This document shows positions 1 to 6,873 of a DNA stretch of 64,000 nt, in pieces. The stretch is from NCBI GenBank assembly GCA_012523775.1, contig JAAYTK010000075.1, positions 1-64,000 on the forward strand, given 5' to 3'. The notes below the pieces were generated by a model. It searched no databases. It saw only the letters and a program-made list of their open reading frames with translations, and had not been told where the DNA came from. Position numbers and translations under genes: made by a program. This DNA comes from Clostridiales bacterium. GTDB lineage: Bacteria; Bacillota; Clostridia; Lachnospirales; Lachnospiraceae. Numbering within the stretch: position 1 is the first letter of the stretch; every line of letters starts with the position of its first letter.

Positions 1-114
1 TACCGTTGCGTGTTTCCTCAGCTGTCAGGACCTCTTTCTAATCTGTCCGAAAAAATATTTGAGGCGACCGAACCTAAAGTTTTTAGAACCATCAGAAATG
101 CATTGTTTGATTGA
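1..114 (+). CDS. C-terminal fragment of an unidentified protein
   Basis: An open frame runs from the first base of the window to a TGA stop at 112-114 and encodes 37 residues ending in FRTIRNALFD. The start lies outside the window. The fragment is too short to assign to a family. It precedes recU on the same strand by about 46 bases, so it could be the upstream member of the same transcription unit. I see no terminator between the two. Whether it is a true coding end is inferred only from the open frame and its position. Confidence 0.5.
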   Translation, partial: YRCVFPQLSGPLSNLSEKIFEATEPKVFRTIRNALFD

Positions 115-160
115 ATTTATTTACTGAGTATATAGTTTTATTATAAAAGGAGGCGAAGCA

Positions 161-703
161 ATGGCATCATGGAAATCCAGAGGGCTTCGAGGCTCTATGT
201 TGGAGGAAATGATTAATATAACTAATAGTAAATACAGAGAGAAACGCCTTGCTTTAATCCAGAAGGTTCCGACTCCGATCACCCCGATTAGTATCGATAA
301 GGAAAACAGACATATAAATCTGGCATATTTTGAACAGAAAAGTACGGTGGATTATATCGGTGTGGTACAGGGAATACCGGTATGCTTCGATGCAAAGGAA
401 TGTGCAGGGGATACATTTAGTCTGAACAATGTCCATGAGCATCAGATAAGTTTCATGTCTGAATTCGAGGAGCAAAACGGAGTTGCTTTTCTACTGATTT
501 ATTTTAAGAAGTATGATACATATTATTATCTGACCTATGACATGTTGGTAGGGTTTTGGAAGAGGGCATTGGATGGCGGAAGAAAGAGCTTTCGCTTCGA
601 TGAACTTGACCCATCCTATAGGATAAATATTCAAAACGGAGTATGTATCCATTACTTAGAACAGCTACAAAGAGATCTTTCTGAAAGAGATAATAATACA
701 TAA
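161..703 (+). CDS. recU: Holliday junction resolvase RecU
   Basis: RecU cleaves Holliday junctions during recombinational repair and chromosome segregation in Firmicutes. The 180-residue protein shows the family signatures in order: the N-terminal SRGLRGSMLEEMIN segment, TNSKY, KVPTPI (residues 35-40), KSTVDY (60-65) and FDAKE (76-80). D64, D77 and K79 would form the metal-binding nuclease core. The second acidic position is Glu in the Bacillus protein (FEAKET), so this is a conservative Glu-to-Asp change. The protein is slightly shorter than the roughly 200 residues usual for the family, mostly at the N terminus. An AAAGGAGG ribosome site at 146-153 supports the ATG at 161. In Bacillus recU neighbours a class A penicillin-binding protein gene; here the following gene is hisZ, behind its own promoter. 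Confidence 0.93.
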   Translation: MASWKSRGLRGSMLEEMINITNSKYREKRLALIQKVPTPITPISIDKENRHINLAYFEQKSTVDYIGVVQGIPVCFDAKECAGDTFSLNNVHEHQISFMSEFEEQNGVAFLLIYFKKYDTYYYLTYDMLVGFWKRALDGGRKSFRFDELDPSYRINIQNGVCIHYLEQLQRDLSERDNNT

Positions 704-711
704 AAAAGGTG

Positions 712-740
712 TTGACATAAATTAACTTATAAACTATAAT
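712..740 (+). promoter_or_regulatory. Consensus sigma-A promoter of the his operon
   Basis: TTGACA at 712-717 and TATAAT at 735-740 are separated by exactly 17 bases, a perfect vegetative promoter. Transcription would start near 747, just before the palindrome at 751-786 and about 65 bases before the hisZ start. This makes the his genes a separate unit from recU. Confidence 0.88.
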
Positions 741-750
741 GTTTAAAACA

Positions 751-786
751 TTAGCATGGTAGCGAATTATCACGTTACCATGCTAA
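751..786 (+). promoter_or_regulatory. Palindrome/hairpin at the 5' end of the his transcript (candidate operator)
   Basis: Two 14-base arms (751-764 TTAGCATGGTAGCG and 773-786 CGTTACCATGCTAA) are complementary at 13 of 14 positions, the other being a G-U pair, around an 8-base loop. The element starts about 11 bases after the -10 box. It has no T-run, so it is not a simple terminator. It could be a repressor operator or a protective 5' hairpin. It is not a T-box and encodes no His-rich leader peptide. A TrpR-family histidine regulator (YerC/HisR type) is one possible ligand, but that is inference only. Confidence 0.6.
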
Positions 787-812
787 ATCATAATCGGAAG
801 GTAGGTGCTATT

Positions 813-2090
813 ATGAAGGATACACTTCTTCATACCCCGGAGGGAGTAAGAGATATTTATAATACTGAATGTGCTGTGAAGCTTCTATTAGAAAAGAATC
901 TCCATCAGGTGCTTACGCTTCATGGATTTAGAGATATTCAGACTCCAAGCTTTGAGTTCTTTGATATTTTCAATCAGGAGCGGGGAACGGTAGCATCCAA
1001 AGATATGTATAAGCTCTTTGATAAGGAAGGAAGAACGATGGTTCTTCGACCGGATATAACACCCTCCATCGCCAGATGTGTTGCAAAATATTATAAGGAT
1101 GAAGAACTTCCCATACGACTCTGTTACATAGGCAATACTTATATTAACAGCACAGCATATCAGGGTAAGCTTAAGGAAGTCACGCAGCTGGGCGCCGAGC
1201 TCGTAAATGATGACAGCGTCGATGCAGATGCTGAGATGCTTGCAATAACTATCGAATGTCTGCTTCAATCAGGACTTAAGGAATTTCAACTGGAAATAGG
1301 AAACGCGGACTTCTTTCGTTCATTGGTAAAGGAAGCAGGATTTGAGGATGAAGAGGATATAGCCAAGCTTAAGAACCTTATCGAGAATAAGAACATGTTC
1401 GGTATGGAAGAAATTATAATGAACAAGAATATGTCTAAAGAGCTTGAAGATATGTTTCTTAAGCTGCCGGAGTTGTTCGGTACCTTGGAAATACTGGATT
1501 ATGCCAAAGGTGTATCTAAGAATCCCCGTACAATAAAGGCAATAAAAAGGCTTGAAAACATATACGAGATTATGAAAGAATATGGCTTCGAGAAGTATAT
1601 ATCCTTTGATCTGGGTATGCTTAGTAAATATGATTATTATACCGGAATAATATTTAAAGCCTATACTTACAAAACCGGAGAAGCAATCGTAACAGGCGGA
1701 CGATACGACAATCTGGTTGGACAATTTGGTAAGAATTGTCCTGCGATCGGGCTGGCTATAGTTATTGATAATCTTATGCTGGCATTATCCCGACAGGAGC
1801 TTCTTCCCACCATTGATTCGTCTGATACGTTAATAGTCTATACATCTAAATACCGTAAAGAGGCTATCATGCTGGCAAACTATTTCCGTAAGGATGGAAA
1901 CAATGTTATTCTACAGGTGTCGAAAGATAAAATGGATATTGATGGATATCAATCATATATGAATAATATGAATATTGGCGGATTGATATATATAGACAAC
2001 GACAGGAATTTAATCGTTATGGATGCCGCCACCGGTAAGAAACAGACAATGGATATTAAGGGCTTTTTAAATAATAATCATGAAGAATGA
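813..2090 (+). CDS. hisZ: ATP phosphoribosyltransferase regulatory subunit HisZ
   Basis: HisZ is a catalytically inactive histidyl-tRNA-synthetase-like protein that complexes with the short form of HisG, enabling the first step of histidine synthesis and its feedback inhibition. The sequence has the class II synthetase core: HTPEGVRD near the start, the motif-2-like [12 protein letters not shown], the [12 protein letters not shown] block and [12 protein letters not shown] (motif 3 region). At 425 residues it has the usual HisZ length. An upstream in-frame ATG at 756 lies inside the palindrome, has no ribosome site and is nearly at the predicted transcript start. The ATG at 813 follows GGAAGG and begins the conserved [12 protein letters not shown] true hisS would carry a C-terminal anticodon domain; here the C-terminal part is short. 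The gene directly precedes hisG, whose short form requires HisZ. Confidence 0.93.
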   Translation: MKDTLLHTPEGVRDIYNTECAVKLLLEKNLHQVLTLHGFRDIQTPSFEFFDIFNQERGTVASKDMYKLFDKEGRTMVLRPDITPSIARCVAKYYKDEELPIRLCYIGNTYINSTAYQGKLKEVTQLGAELVNDDSVDADAEMLAITIECLLQSGLKEFQLEIGNADFFRSLVKEAGFEDEEDIAKLKNLIENKNMFGMEEIIMNKNMSKELEDMFLKLPELFGTLEILDYAKGVSKNPRTIKAIKRLENIYEIMKEYGFEKYISFDLGMLSKYDYYTGIIFKAYTYKTGEAIVTGGRYDNLVGQFGKNCPAIGLAIVIDNLMLALSRQELLPTIDSSDTLIVYTSKYRKEAIMLANYFRKDGNNVILQVSKDKMDIDGYQSYMNNMNIGGLIYIDNDRNLIVMDAATGKKQTMDIKGFLNNNHEE

Positions 2091-2101
2091 GGGAGAGGTA
2101 T

Positions 2102-2740
2102 ATGAAATATATTACTATCGCATTGGCTAAGGGAAGATTAGCTTTCGAAGCCTTAAGTCTATTAGAGAAAATAGGAATAACCTGCGACGAGATTAAGGAT
2201 AAAACATCGAGAAAGCTTATATTTGTAAATGAAGAGCTAAAGCTTAAGTTCTTTCTGGCAAAGGCCAACGATGTTCCTACATATGTGGAATACGGAGCTG
2301 CTGATATTGGTGTTGCAGGTAAGGACACCTTGCTTGAAGAAGGTAGAAAGATGTATGAGGTCCTGGATTTAGGTATCGGTAAATGTAAGATGTGTGTAGC
2401 GGGTCCTTCAGCATCCAAGAGTCTGCTTCACCACGGCGGGCTTATCCGTGTGGCGACCAAATACCCCAATATTGCCAAGGATTATTTCTATAATAAAAAG
2501 CATCAGACAGTAGAGATTATAAAGCTGAACGGATCTATAGAGTTGGCTCCTATTGTGGGGCTGTCCGAGGTCATTGTAGATATTGTTGAGACCGGCTCTA
2601 CTCTAAGGGAAAACGGATTAGTTATTCTTGAAGAGATATGCAATATATCTGCAAGAATGGTGGTAAATGAAGTCAGTATGAAGATGGAGCATGAACGGAT
2701 TTCTAAGATTATTAAGGACTTAAAGCAAATCTTATTATAA
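2102..2740 (+). CDS. hisG: ATP phosphoribosyltransferase catalytic subunit (short form)
   Basis: HisG condenses ATP with PRPP to form phosphoribosyl-ATP, the committed step of histidine synthesis. The 212-residue protein is the short type lacking the C-terminal regulatory domain, consistent with hisZ directly upstream. Visible family features are ALAKGRL near the N terminus, the [11 protein letters not shown] segment, and the PRPP-binding region with [14 protein letters not shown]. An earlier ATG at 2087 overlaps the hisZ stop. The ATG at 2102 is preferred because GGGAGAGG lies just upstream and the protein then starts [12 protein letters not shown], as in homologues. Translation is probably coupled to hisZ. 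Confidence 0.95.
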   Translation: MKYITIALAKGRLAFEALSLLEKIGITCDEIKDKTSRKLIFVNEELKLKFFLAKANDVPTYVEYGAADIGVAGKDTLLEEGRKMYEVLDLGIGKCKMCVAGPSASKSLLHHGGLIRVATKYPNIAKDYFYNKKHQTVEIIKLNGSIELAPIVGLSEVIVDIVETGSTLRENGLVILEEICNISARMVVNEVSMKMEHERISKIIKDLKQILL

Positions 2741-2775
2741 ATTCAGGCATCTGACCTAAAGGGGAGGAATCATAT

Positions 2776-4068
2776 ATGAAAATTATAGAGTTAAATGATA
2801 AAACAAAAAAGAATATATTGGAGAACTTATTAAAACGAAGTCCTAATCAATATAAAGAATATACAGAGACAGTGGACAGGATAATTAATGATGTACGTGA
2901 TAATGGTGACAAGGCTTTATTTTCATACACCAAAAAGTTCGATAAGGTAGATATTAATGCAGATAATATCAGAGTAACCGATGAGGAGATACAAAAAGCC
3001 TATCAGGATGTAAGTCAGGATGTTATAGATGTTATAAGGAAGGCAAAGGATAACATCGAAGAGTTTCACAGAAAACAAAGGCAAAACAGCTGGTTCGATG
3101 CATCCAAGGAGGGTATTATTCTCGGTCAGAAGATAACTCCCATCGAAAAGGTCGGAATATATGTTCCCGGAGGAACGGCTCCATATCTCTCTACAGTACT
3201 TATGGATGTTATTCCTGCCAAGGTCGCAGGAGTACCCAGGATAGTTATGGTGACTCCCCCAGATAAAGAAGGAAGGGTTAATTCGGGTACATTGGTTGCA
3301 GCCAAAGAAGCCGGAGTAAGTGAAATATATAAGGCCGGAGGGGCCCAGGCAGTTGCAGCTCTGGCATTTGGTACGGAGAGCATACCTAAGGTGGATAAAA
3401 TAGTTGGACCGGGGAATATTTATGTTGCATTAGCCAAAAAGGCCGTATATGGACATGTCAGTATAGATTCCATAGCGGGACCCAGTGAAATACTGGTACT
3501 TGCGGATGAGACGGCTAACCCCAGATTCATAGCGGCAGATATATTGTCTCAGGCAGAGCATGACGAGCTGGCTTCTTCCATTCTTGTCACAACCAGCAGA
3601 GAATTGGCCTTGGAAGTTTCTAAGGAAGTTGATTCGTTCGTTGATAAGCTGTCACGAAGGGATATAATCAGAAAATCCCTTGAAAATTATGGATATCTGT
3701 TAGTTGCCAAGAATATGGATGAGGCTATAGAGGTGACCAATGAAATTGCTACAGAGCATTTAGAAATCATAACCAAGGATCCATTTATGGTTATGACCAG
3801 AATAAAGAATGCCGGTGCTATATTTATCGGAGAATACTCCAGCGAACCATTAGGAGATTATATGGCAGGACCTAATCATACTCTGCCAACAAACGGTACT
3901 GCTAAGTTCTTCTCACCCCTTAGTGTGGATGACTTTATTAAGAAGTCCAGTATTATTTCATATAGTAAGGATGCTTTAGAAAAGATTCACTTAGACATAG
4001 AGTGCTTCGCTAAGGCCGAAGGCTTTACAGCACATGCCAATTCAATAGCGGTAAGATTTGAAGACTAA
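2776..4068 (+). CDS. hisD: Histidinol dehydrogenase
   Basis: HisD carries out the last two NAD-dependent oxidations, histidinol to histidinal to histidine. The 430-residue protein matches the family length. Key residues are visible: GPSEI at 235-239, the zinc ligands in QAEHD (Q259 and H262, the same numbers as in E. coli), the catalytic pair E327-H328 in TEHLEI, the PLGDYMAGPNHTLPT block and a His in the C-terminal FTAHANS. GGGGAGG precedes the ATG. It lies 35 bases after hisG in the operon. Confidence 0.97.
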   Translation: MKIIELNDKTKKNILENLLKRSPNQYKEYTETVDRIINDVRDNGDKALFSYTKKFDKVDINADNIRVTDEEIQKAYQDVSQDVIDVIRKAKDNIEEFHRKQRQNSWFDASKEGIILGQKITPIEKVGIYVPGGTAPYLSTVLMDVIPAKVAGVPRIVMVTPPDKEGRVNSGTLVAAKEAGVSEIYKAGGAQAVAALAFGTESIPKVDKIVGPGNIYVALAKKAVYGHVSIDSIAGPSEILVLADETANPRFIAADILSQAEHDELASSILVTTSRELALEVSKEVDSFVDKLSRRDIIRKSLENYGYLLVAKNMDEAIEVTNEIATEHLEIITKDPFMVMTRIKNAGAIFIGEYSSEPLGDYMAGPNHTLPTNGTAKFFSPLSVDDFIKKSSIISYSKDALEKIHLDIECFAKAEGFTAHANSIAVRFED

Positions 4069-4076
4069 ATAACAGT

Positions 4077-4116
4077 TTGACAGATAATTCATATATCGTG
4101 TATGATATACACGATA
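4077..4116 (+). promoter_or_regulatory. Possible internal promoter with a perfect palindrome before hisB
   Basis: TTGACA at 4077-4082 and TATGAT at 4101-4106 are 18 bases apart, between hisD and hisB. A perfect palindrome with 10-base arms (4094-4103 TATCGTGTAT, 4107-4116 ATACACGATA) and a 3-base centre overlaps the -10 box. The arrangement resembles an operator on an internal promoter, but the element could instead act as a hairpin in the read-through his mRNA. Confidence 0.5.
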
Positions 4117-4166
4117 AGCAGGTTAGATATAAATATGGCGAGCATAAAAGGAAGGAAGTATTTCTT

Positions 4167-4757
4167 ATGGAGGGTAGAATTTCAACAATAAACCGTAAAA
4201 CCAAGGAAACAGAAGTAAATCTGGAGTTTTCCTTAGATGGAAGGGGTAATTCTCAGATTGAAACCGGTATAGGATTTTTTAATCATATGCTGGACAGCTT
4301 CGTTCGTCACGGTCTTTTCGATATGAAGCTTATAGTAAAAGGAGACCTTTATGTTGATTCTCATCATACCGTTGAGGATACGGGAATTGTGTTGGGACAG
4401 GCTATAAAGAATGCTCTTGGTGACAAAAAGGGAATTCGGCGGTATGGATCATGCATGCTTCCTATGGATGAGAGTTTGGTATGCTGTGCAATTGATTTGT
4501 CCGGCAGGCCTTACCTTTCGTATGATTTAAAGTTTGACAACGATAAGGTTGGATATATTGACACGGAGCTTATTAAGGAATTCTTCTATGCGCTTTCTTA
4601 TAATGCCGGCATGAATTTACATATTAGAATGCTAAGCGGAGAAAACAACCATCATATAGCAGAAGCTGCTTTTAAGGCCTTTGCCAAGGCATTGGATGAG
4701 GCCAGCAGGTTCGATTCCAGAATACAGGATGTTCTGTCTACTAAGGGTACAATATAA
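4167..4757 (+). CDS. hisB: Imidazoleglycerol-phosphate dehydratase
   Basis: HisB dehydrates imidazoleglycerol phosphate to imidazoleacetol phosphate with manganese. The 196-residue monofunctional enzyme shows the paired metal motifs: GIGFFNHMLDSFVRHG, then DSHHTVEDTGI, and later the ENNHHIAEAAFKAF block. It has no fused histidinol-phosphatase domain, so that activity must come from another gene. An upstream in-frame TTG at 4077 is actually the -35 box of a possible promoter. The ATG at 4167 follows AAGGAAGGAAG and begins MEGRISTINRKTKET, as expected for the family. Confidence 0.96.
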   Translation: MEGRISTINRKTKETEVNLEFSLDGRGNSQIETGIGFFNHMLDSFVRHGLFDMKLIVKGDLYVDSHHTVEDTGIVLGQAIKNALGDKKGIRRYGSCMLPMDESLVCCAIDLSGRPYLSYDLKFDNDKVGYIDTELIKEFFYALSYNAGMNLHIRMLSGENNHHIAEAAFKAFAKALDEASRFDSRIQDVLSTKGTI

Positions 4758-4807
4758 GCGGTAATATACTGGACCGCCTACTAATAATAGAAAGAGGTCT
4801 GAACGAT

Positions 4808-5524
4808 ATGAAATTATTTCCTGCTATTGATATTAAGAATGGGCAATGTGTAAGATTAAGACAGGGTAGCTTTCGTGATGTTTTAGTGTATTCGGATATA
4901 CCTTTAAAGATAGCCAAGGAATGGGAAGCAAGCGGTGCTTCCTTTATCCATGTTGTGGATTTGGATGGTGCATTGGTAGGTCATTCGGTAAATGAAGCGG
5001 TAATAAAGGAAATAGTAGATAATGTCAGTATACCTATTCAGTTGGGCGGAGGAATCCGCTCTATTAAGGACATAGAGAATAAGCTTAATTTAGGAATAGA
5101 CAGAGTCATTATAGGTACAAAGGCGGCTGTGGATCCCGCCTTTATGAAGGAGGCCATATCGACCTTCGGACCTGAGCGTATTATAGCAGGTATAGACGCA
5201 AAGGATGGTGTCGTTGCAGTTGAAGGATGGGAACGGTTAAGTTCCTTTAATGCAGTGGCTTTGGCTCTCGAAATGAAGAACGCCGGGGTAGAGATGATAA
5301 TCTATACGGATATTGCAAAGGATGGAATGCTTCAAGGACCGAATATCCACTATACGGCTGAAATGGTAGAGGAGACGGGTTTAAAGATCATAGCCTCAGG
5401 CGGAATATCCTCCATAAAGGATCTTGAAATCCTGAATGAAATTAATGTGTATGGAGCAATTATAGGCAAGGCGCTTTATGAGAAGAAGATAGATCTCGTA
5501 AAGGCTATTGATATGTTTGAGTAA
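4808..5524 (+). CDS. hisA: ProFAR isomerase HisA
   Basis: HisA isomerises the aminoaldose ProFAR to the aminoketose PRFAR. The 238-residue beta-alpha barrel has both catalytic aspartates: D8 in FPAIDIKNG and D130 in AGIDAKDG. The phosphate-binding segments QLGGGIRS and IASGGISS are also intact. This gives a useful contrast with the next gene, whose related barrel has lost the equivalent residues. It sits between hisB and the hisIE fusion, and AGAGG precedes the ATG. Confidence 0.96.
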   Translation: MKLFPAIDIKNGQCVRLRQGSFRDVLVYSDIPLKIAKEWEASGASFIHVVDLDGALVGHSVNEAVIKEIVDNVSIPIQLGGGIRSIKDIENKLNLGIDRVIIGTKAAVDPAFMKEAISTFGPERIIAGIDAKDGVVAVEGWERLSSFNAVALALEMKNAGVEMIIYTDIAKDGMLQGPNIHYTAEMVEETGLKIIASGGISSIKDLEILNEINVYGAIIGKALYEKKIDLVKAIDMFE

Positions 5525-5541
5525 TATTGGGGAGGTATTTT

Positions 5542-6804
5542 ATGGCATATAAAAAGTTAATTCCATTATTAAATGCCGAAAATGAAATCGGTGAAAACAT
5601 AATCCGTCTGGCAACTGAATATTCTGACAAAGGAGCAGATTGGCTTCTCTTATATAACTTCTCTAAGGACGAAAGCTCCAGAGAGGAGTTTTTAAAATTA
5701 TCAAAGAAAATAGCAAGGATTATTGATATTCCTTTTGTAATAGGATGCCATCTGGAGACTTTTGAGGATGCGAAGAGGGCATTTTATACCGGTGCTTCAG
5801 GAATTTTGCTGACATACAGACATATTAAGAATGTAAAGCTTATAAAAGAAATAACCGACAGATTCGGTGAAGATAAAGTATATATGGAGCTCGATCAATC
5901 CATACTTACGGAGTCCGATAACATCATTCAAGAATGTAAAAGTCTTGGTATCGGTACCTTACTGATAAATTATAAAGAAAGCTCCAAAATAACAGAGGAT
6001 ATGATTGCAGAATCACAATTACCTGTTATTATCCGTGACAGTCTGGAGAAGAATGACATTAAGGACCTGCTTGGTATTCCCAATGTAATCGGAATTACCA
6101 CTGATTTCTATGTAAATAAGGACATTATGAAGGCTAAGATGGCACTGAAGCAAGAAAATATTTCTGTTAATGTATTCGAGAGTAAGCTTCCGTTTTCAGA
6201 ATTCAAGCTAAATAACGAAGGACTAATCCCTGTTATAACTCAGGATTATAAAACAGGAGAAGTATTAATGCTTGCGTATATGAATGAGGAGGCTTATAAT
6301 AGGACTATTATAGAAGGAAAAATGATTTATTTCTCTAGAAGCAGAAATAAATTATGGCTCAAGGGAGAGACCTCCGGTAATGTCCAGTATGTGAAGGAAA
6401 TGTATCTTGACTGTGATAATGATACATTACTTGCAAAGGTTATTCCCAGTGGACCCGCATGTCATACCGGTGAAAAAAGCTGTTTTTATACGAAGCTTTT
6501 AGAAAAGGAAAACATTAAGAATAATACATACCATATTCTTGAGGATGTGTACAATATTATTATGGAACGCAAGAAGAATCCCAAAGAGGGTTCTTACACC
6601 AATTATCTGTTCGATAAAGGAATAGATAAAATACTTAAGAAATGTGGTGAAGAGGCTGCTGAGATAATTATTGCGGCTAAGAATCCCGAGACAGGGGAGT
6701 TACGATATGAAATTGCAGATTTATTATACCACCTAATGGTGCTTATGGTTATGACAGGATTGGATTGGGAGGATATAACAGCAGAGTTGGCCGACAGAAG
6801 ATAA
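5542..6804 (+). CDS. hisIE: HisIE bifunctional enzyme with an N-terminal decayed HisF-like barrel
   Basis: The C-terminal half is a standard HisI-HisE protein. HisI (about residues 220-320: [12 protein letters not shown], the zinc cysteines in LDCDND and [11 protein letters not shown]) opens the ring of phosphoribosyl-AMP. HisE (about 330-415: [21 protein letters not shown]) is the phosphoribosyl-ATP pyrophosphohydrolase. The first roughly 205 residues look like a HisF-type barrel: KKLIPLLN at 4-11 aligns with the HisF start, but the catalytic Asp11 is Asn, the GGGI phosphate loop reads GCHL, and the later glycine loop is missing. This domain is therefore unlikely to make imidazoleglycerol phosphate; a structural or binding role is inference. 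GGGGAGG at 5529-5535 supports the ATG at 5542 over a TTG at 5527. It is the last his gene of the cluster. Confidence 0.9.
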   Translation: MAYKKLIPLLNAENEIGENIIRLATEYSDKGADWLLLYNFSKDESSREEFLKLSKKIARIIDIPFVIGCHLETFEDAKRAFYTGASGILLTYRHIKNVKLIKEITDRFGEDKVYMELDQSILTESDNIIQECKSLGIGTLLINYKESSKITEDMIAESQLPVIIRDSLEKNDIKDLLGIPNVIGITTDFYVNKDIMKAKMALKQENISVNVFESKLPFSEFKLNNEGLIPVITQDYKTGEVLMLAYMNEEAYNRTIIEGKMIYFSRSRNKLWLKGETSGNVQYVKEMYLDCDNDTLLAKVIPSGPACHTGEKSCFYTKLLEKENIKNNTYHILEDVYNIIMERKKNPKEGSYTNYLFDKGIDKILKKCGEEAAEIIIAAKNPETGELRYEIADLLYHLMVLMVMTGLDWEDITAELADRR

Positions 6805-6873
6805 TGTTGCCGCTATACCAGGACATCAAAGCTCCTAATCTTATCATATACAATTATACAGGAGGCAAGAAAA

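Noticed and set aside
756..812. N-terminal extension of HisZ or a His-containing leader peptide
   Set aside because: The 19 extra codons contain only two His, lie inside the palindrome within about 9 bases of the predicted transcript start, and have no ribosome site. The ATG at 813 matches the family start.
888..1268. Antisense open frames inside hisZ and other long genes
   Set aside because: They are shadows of strongly supported genes, with no ribosome sites and low-complexity products rich in Ser, Ile and Phe.
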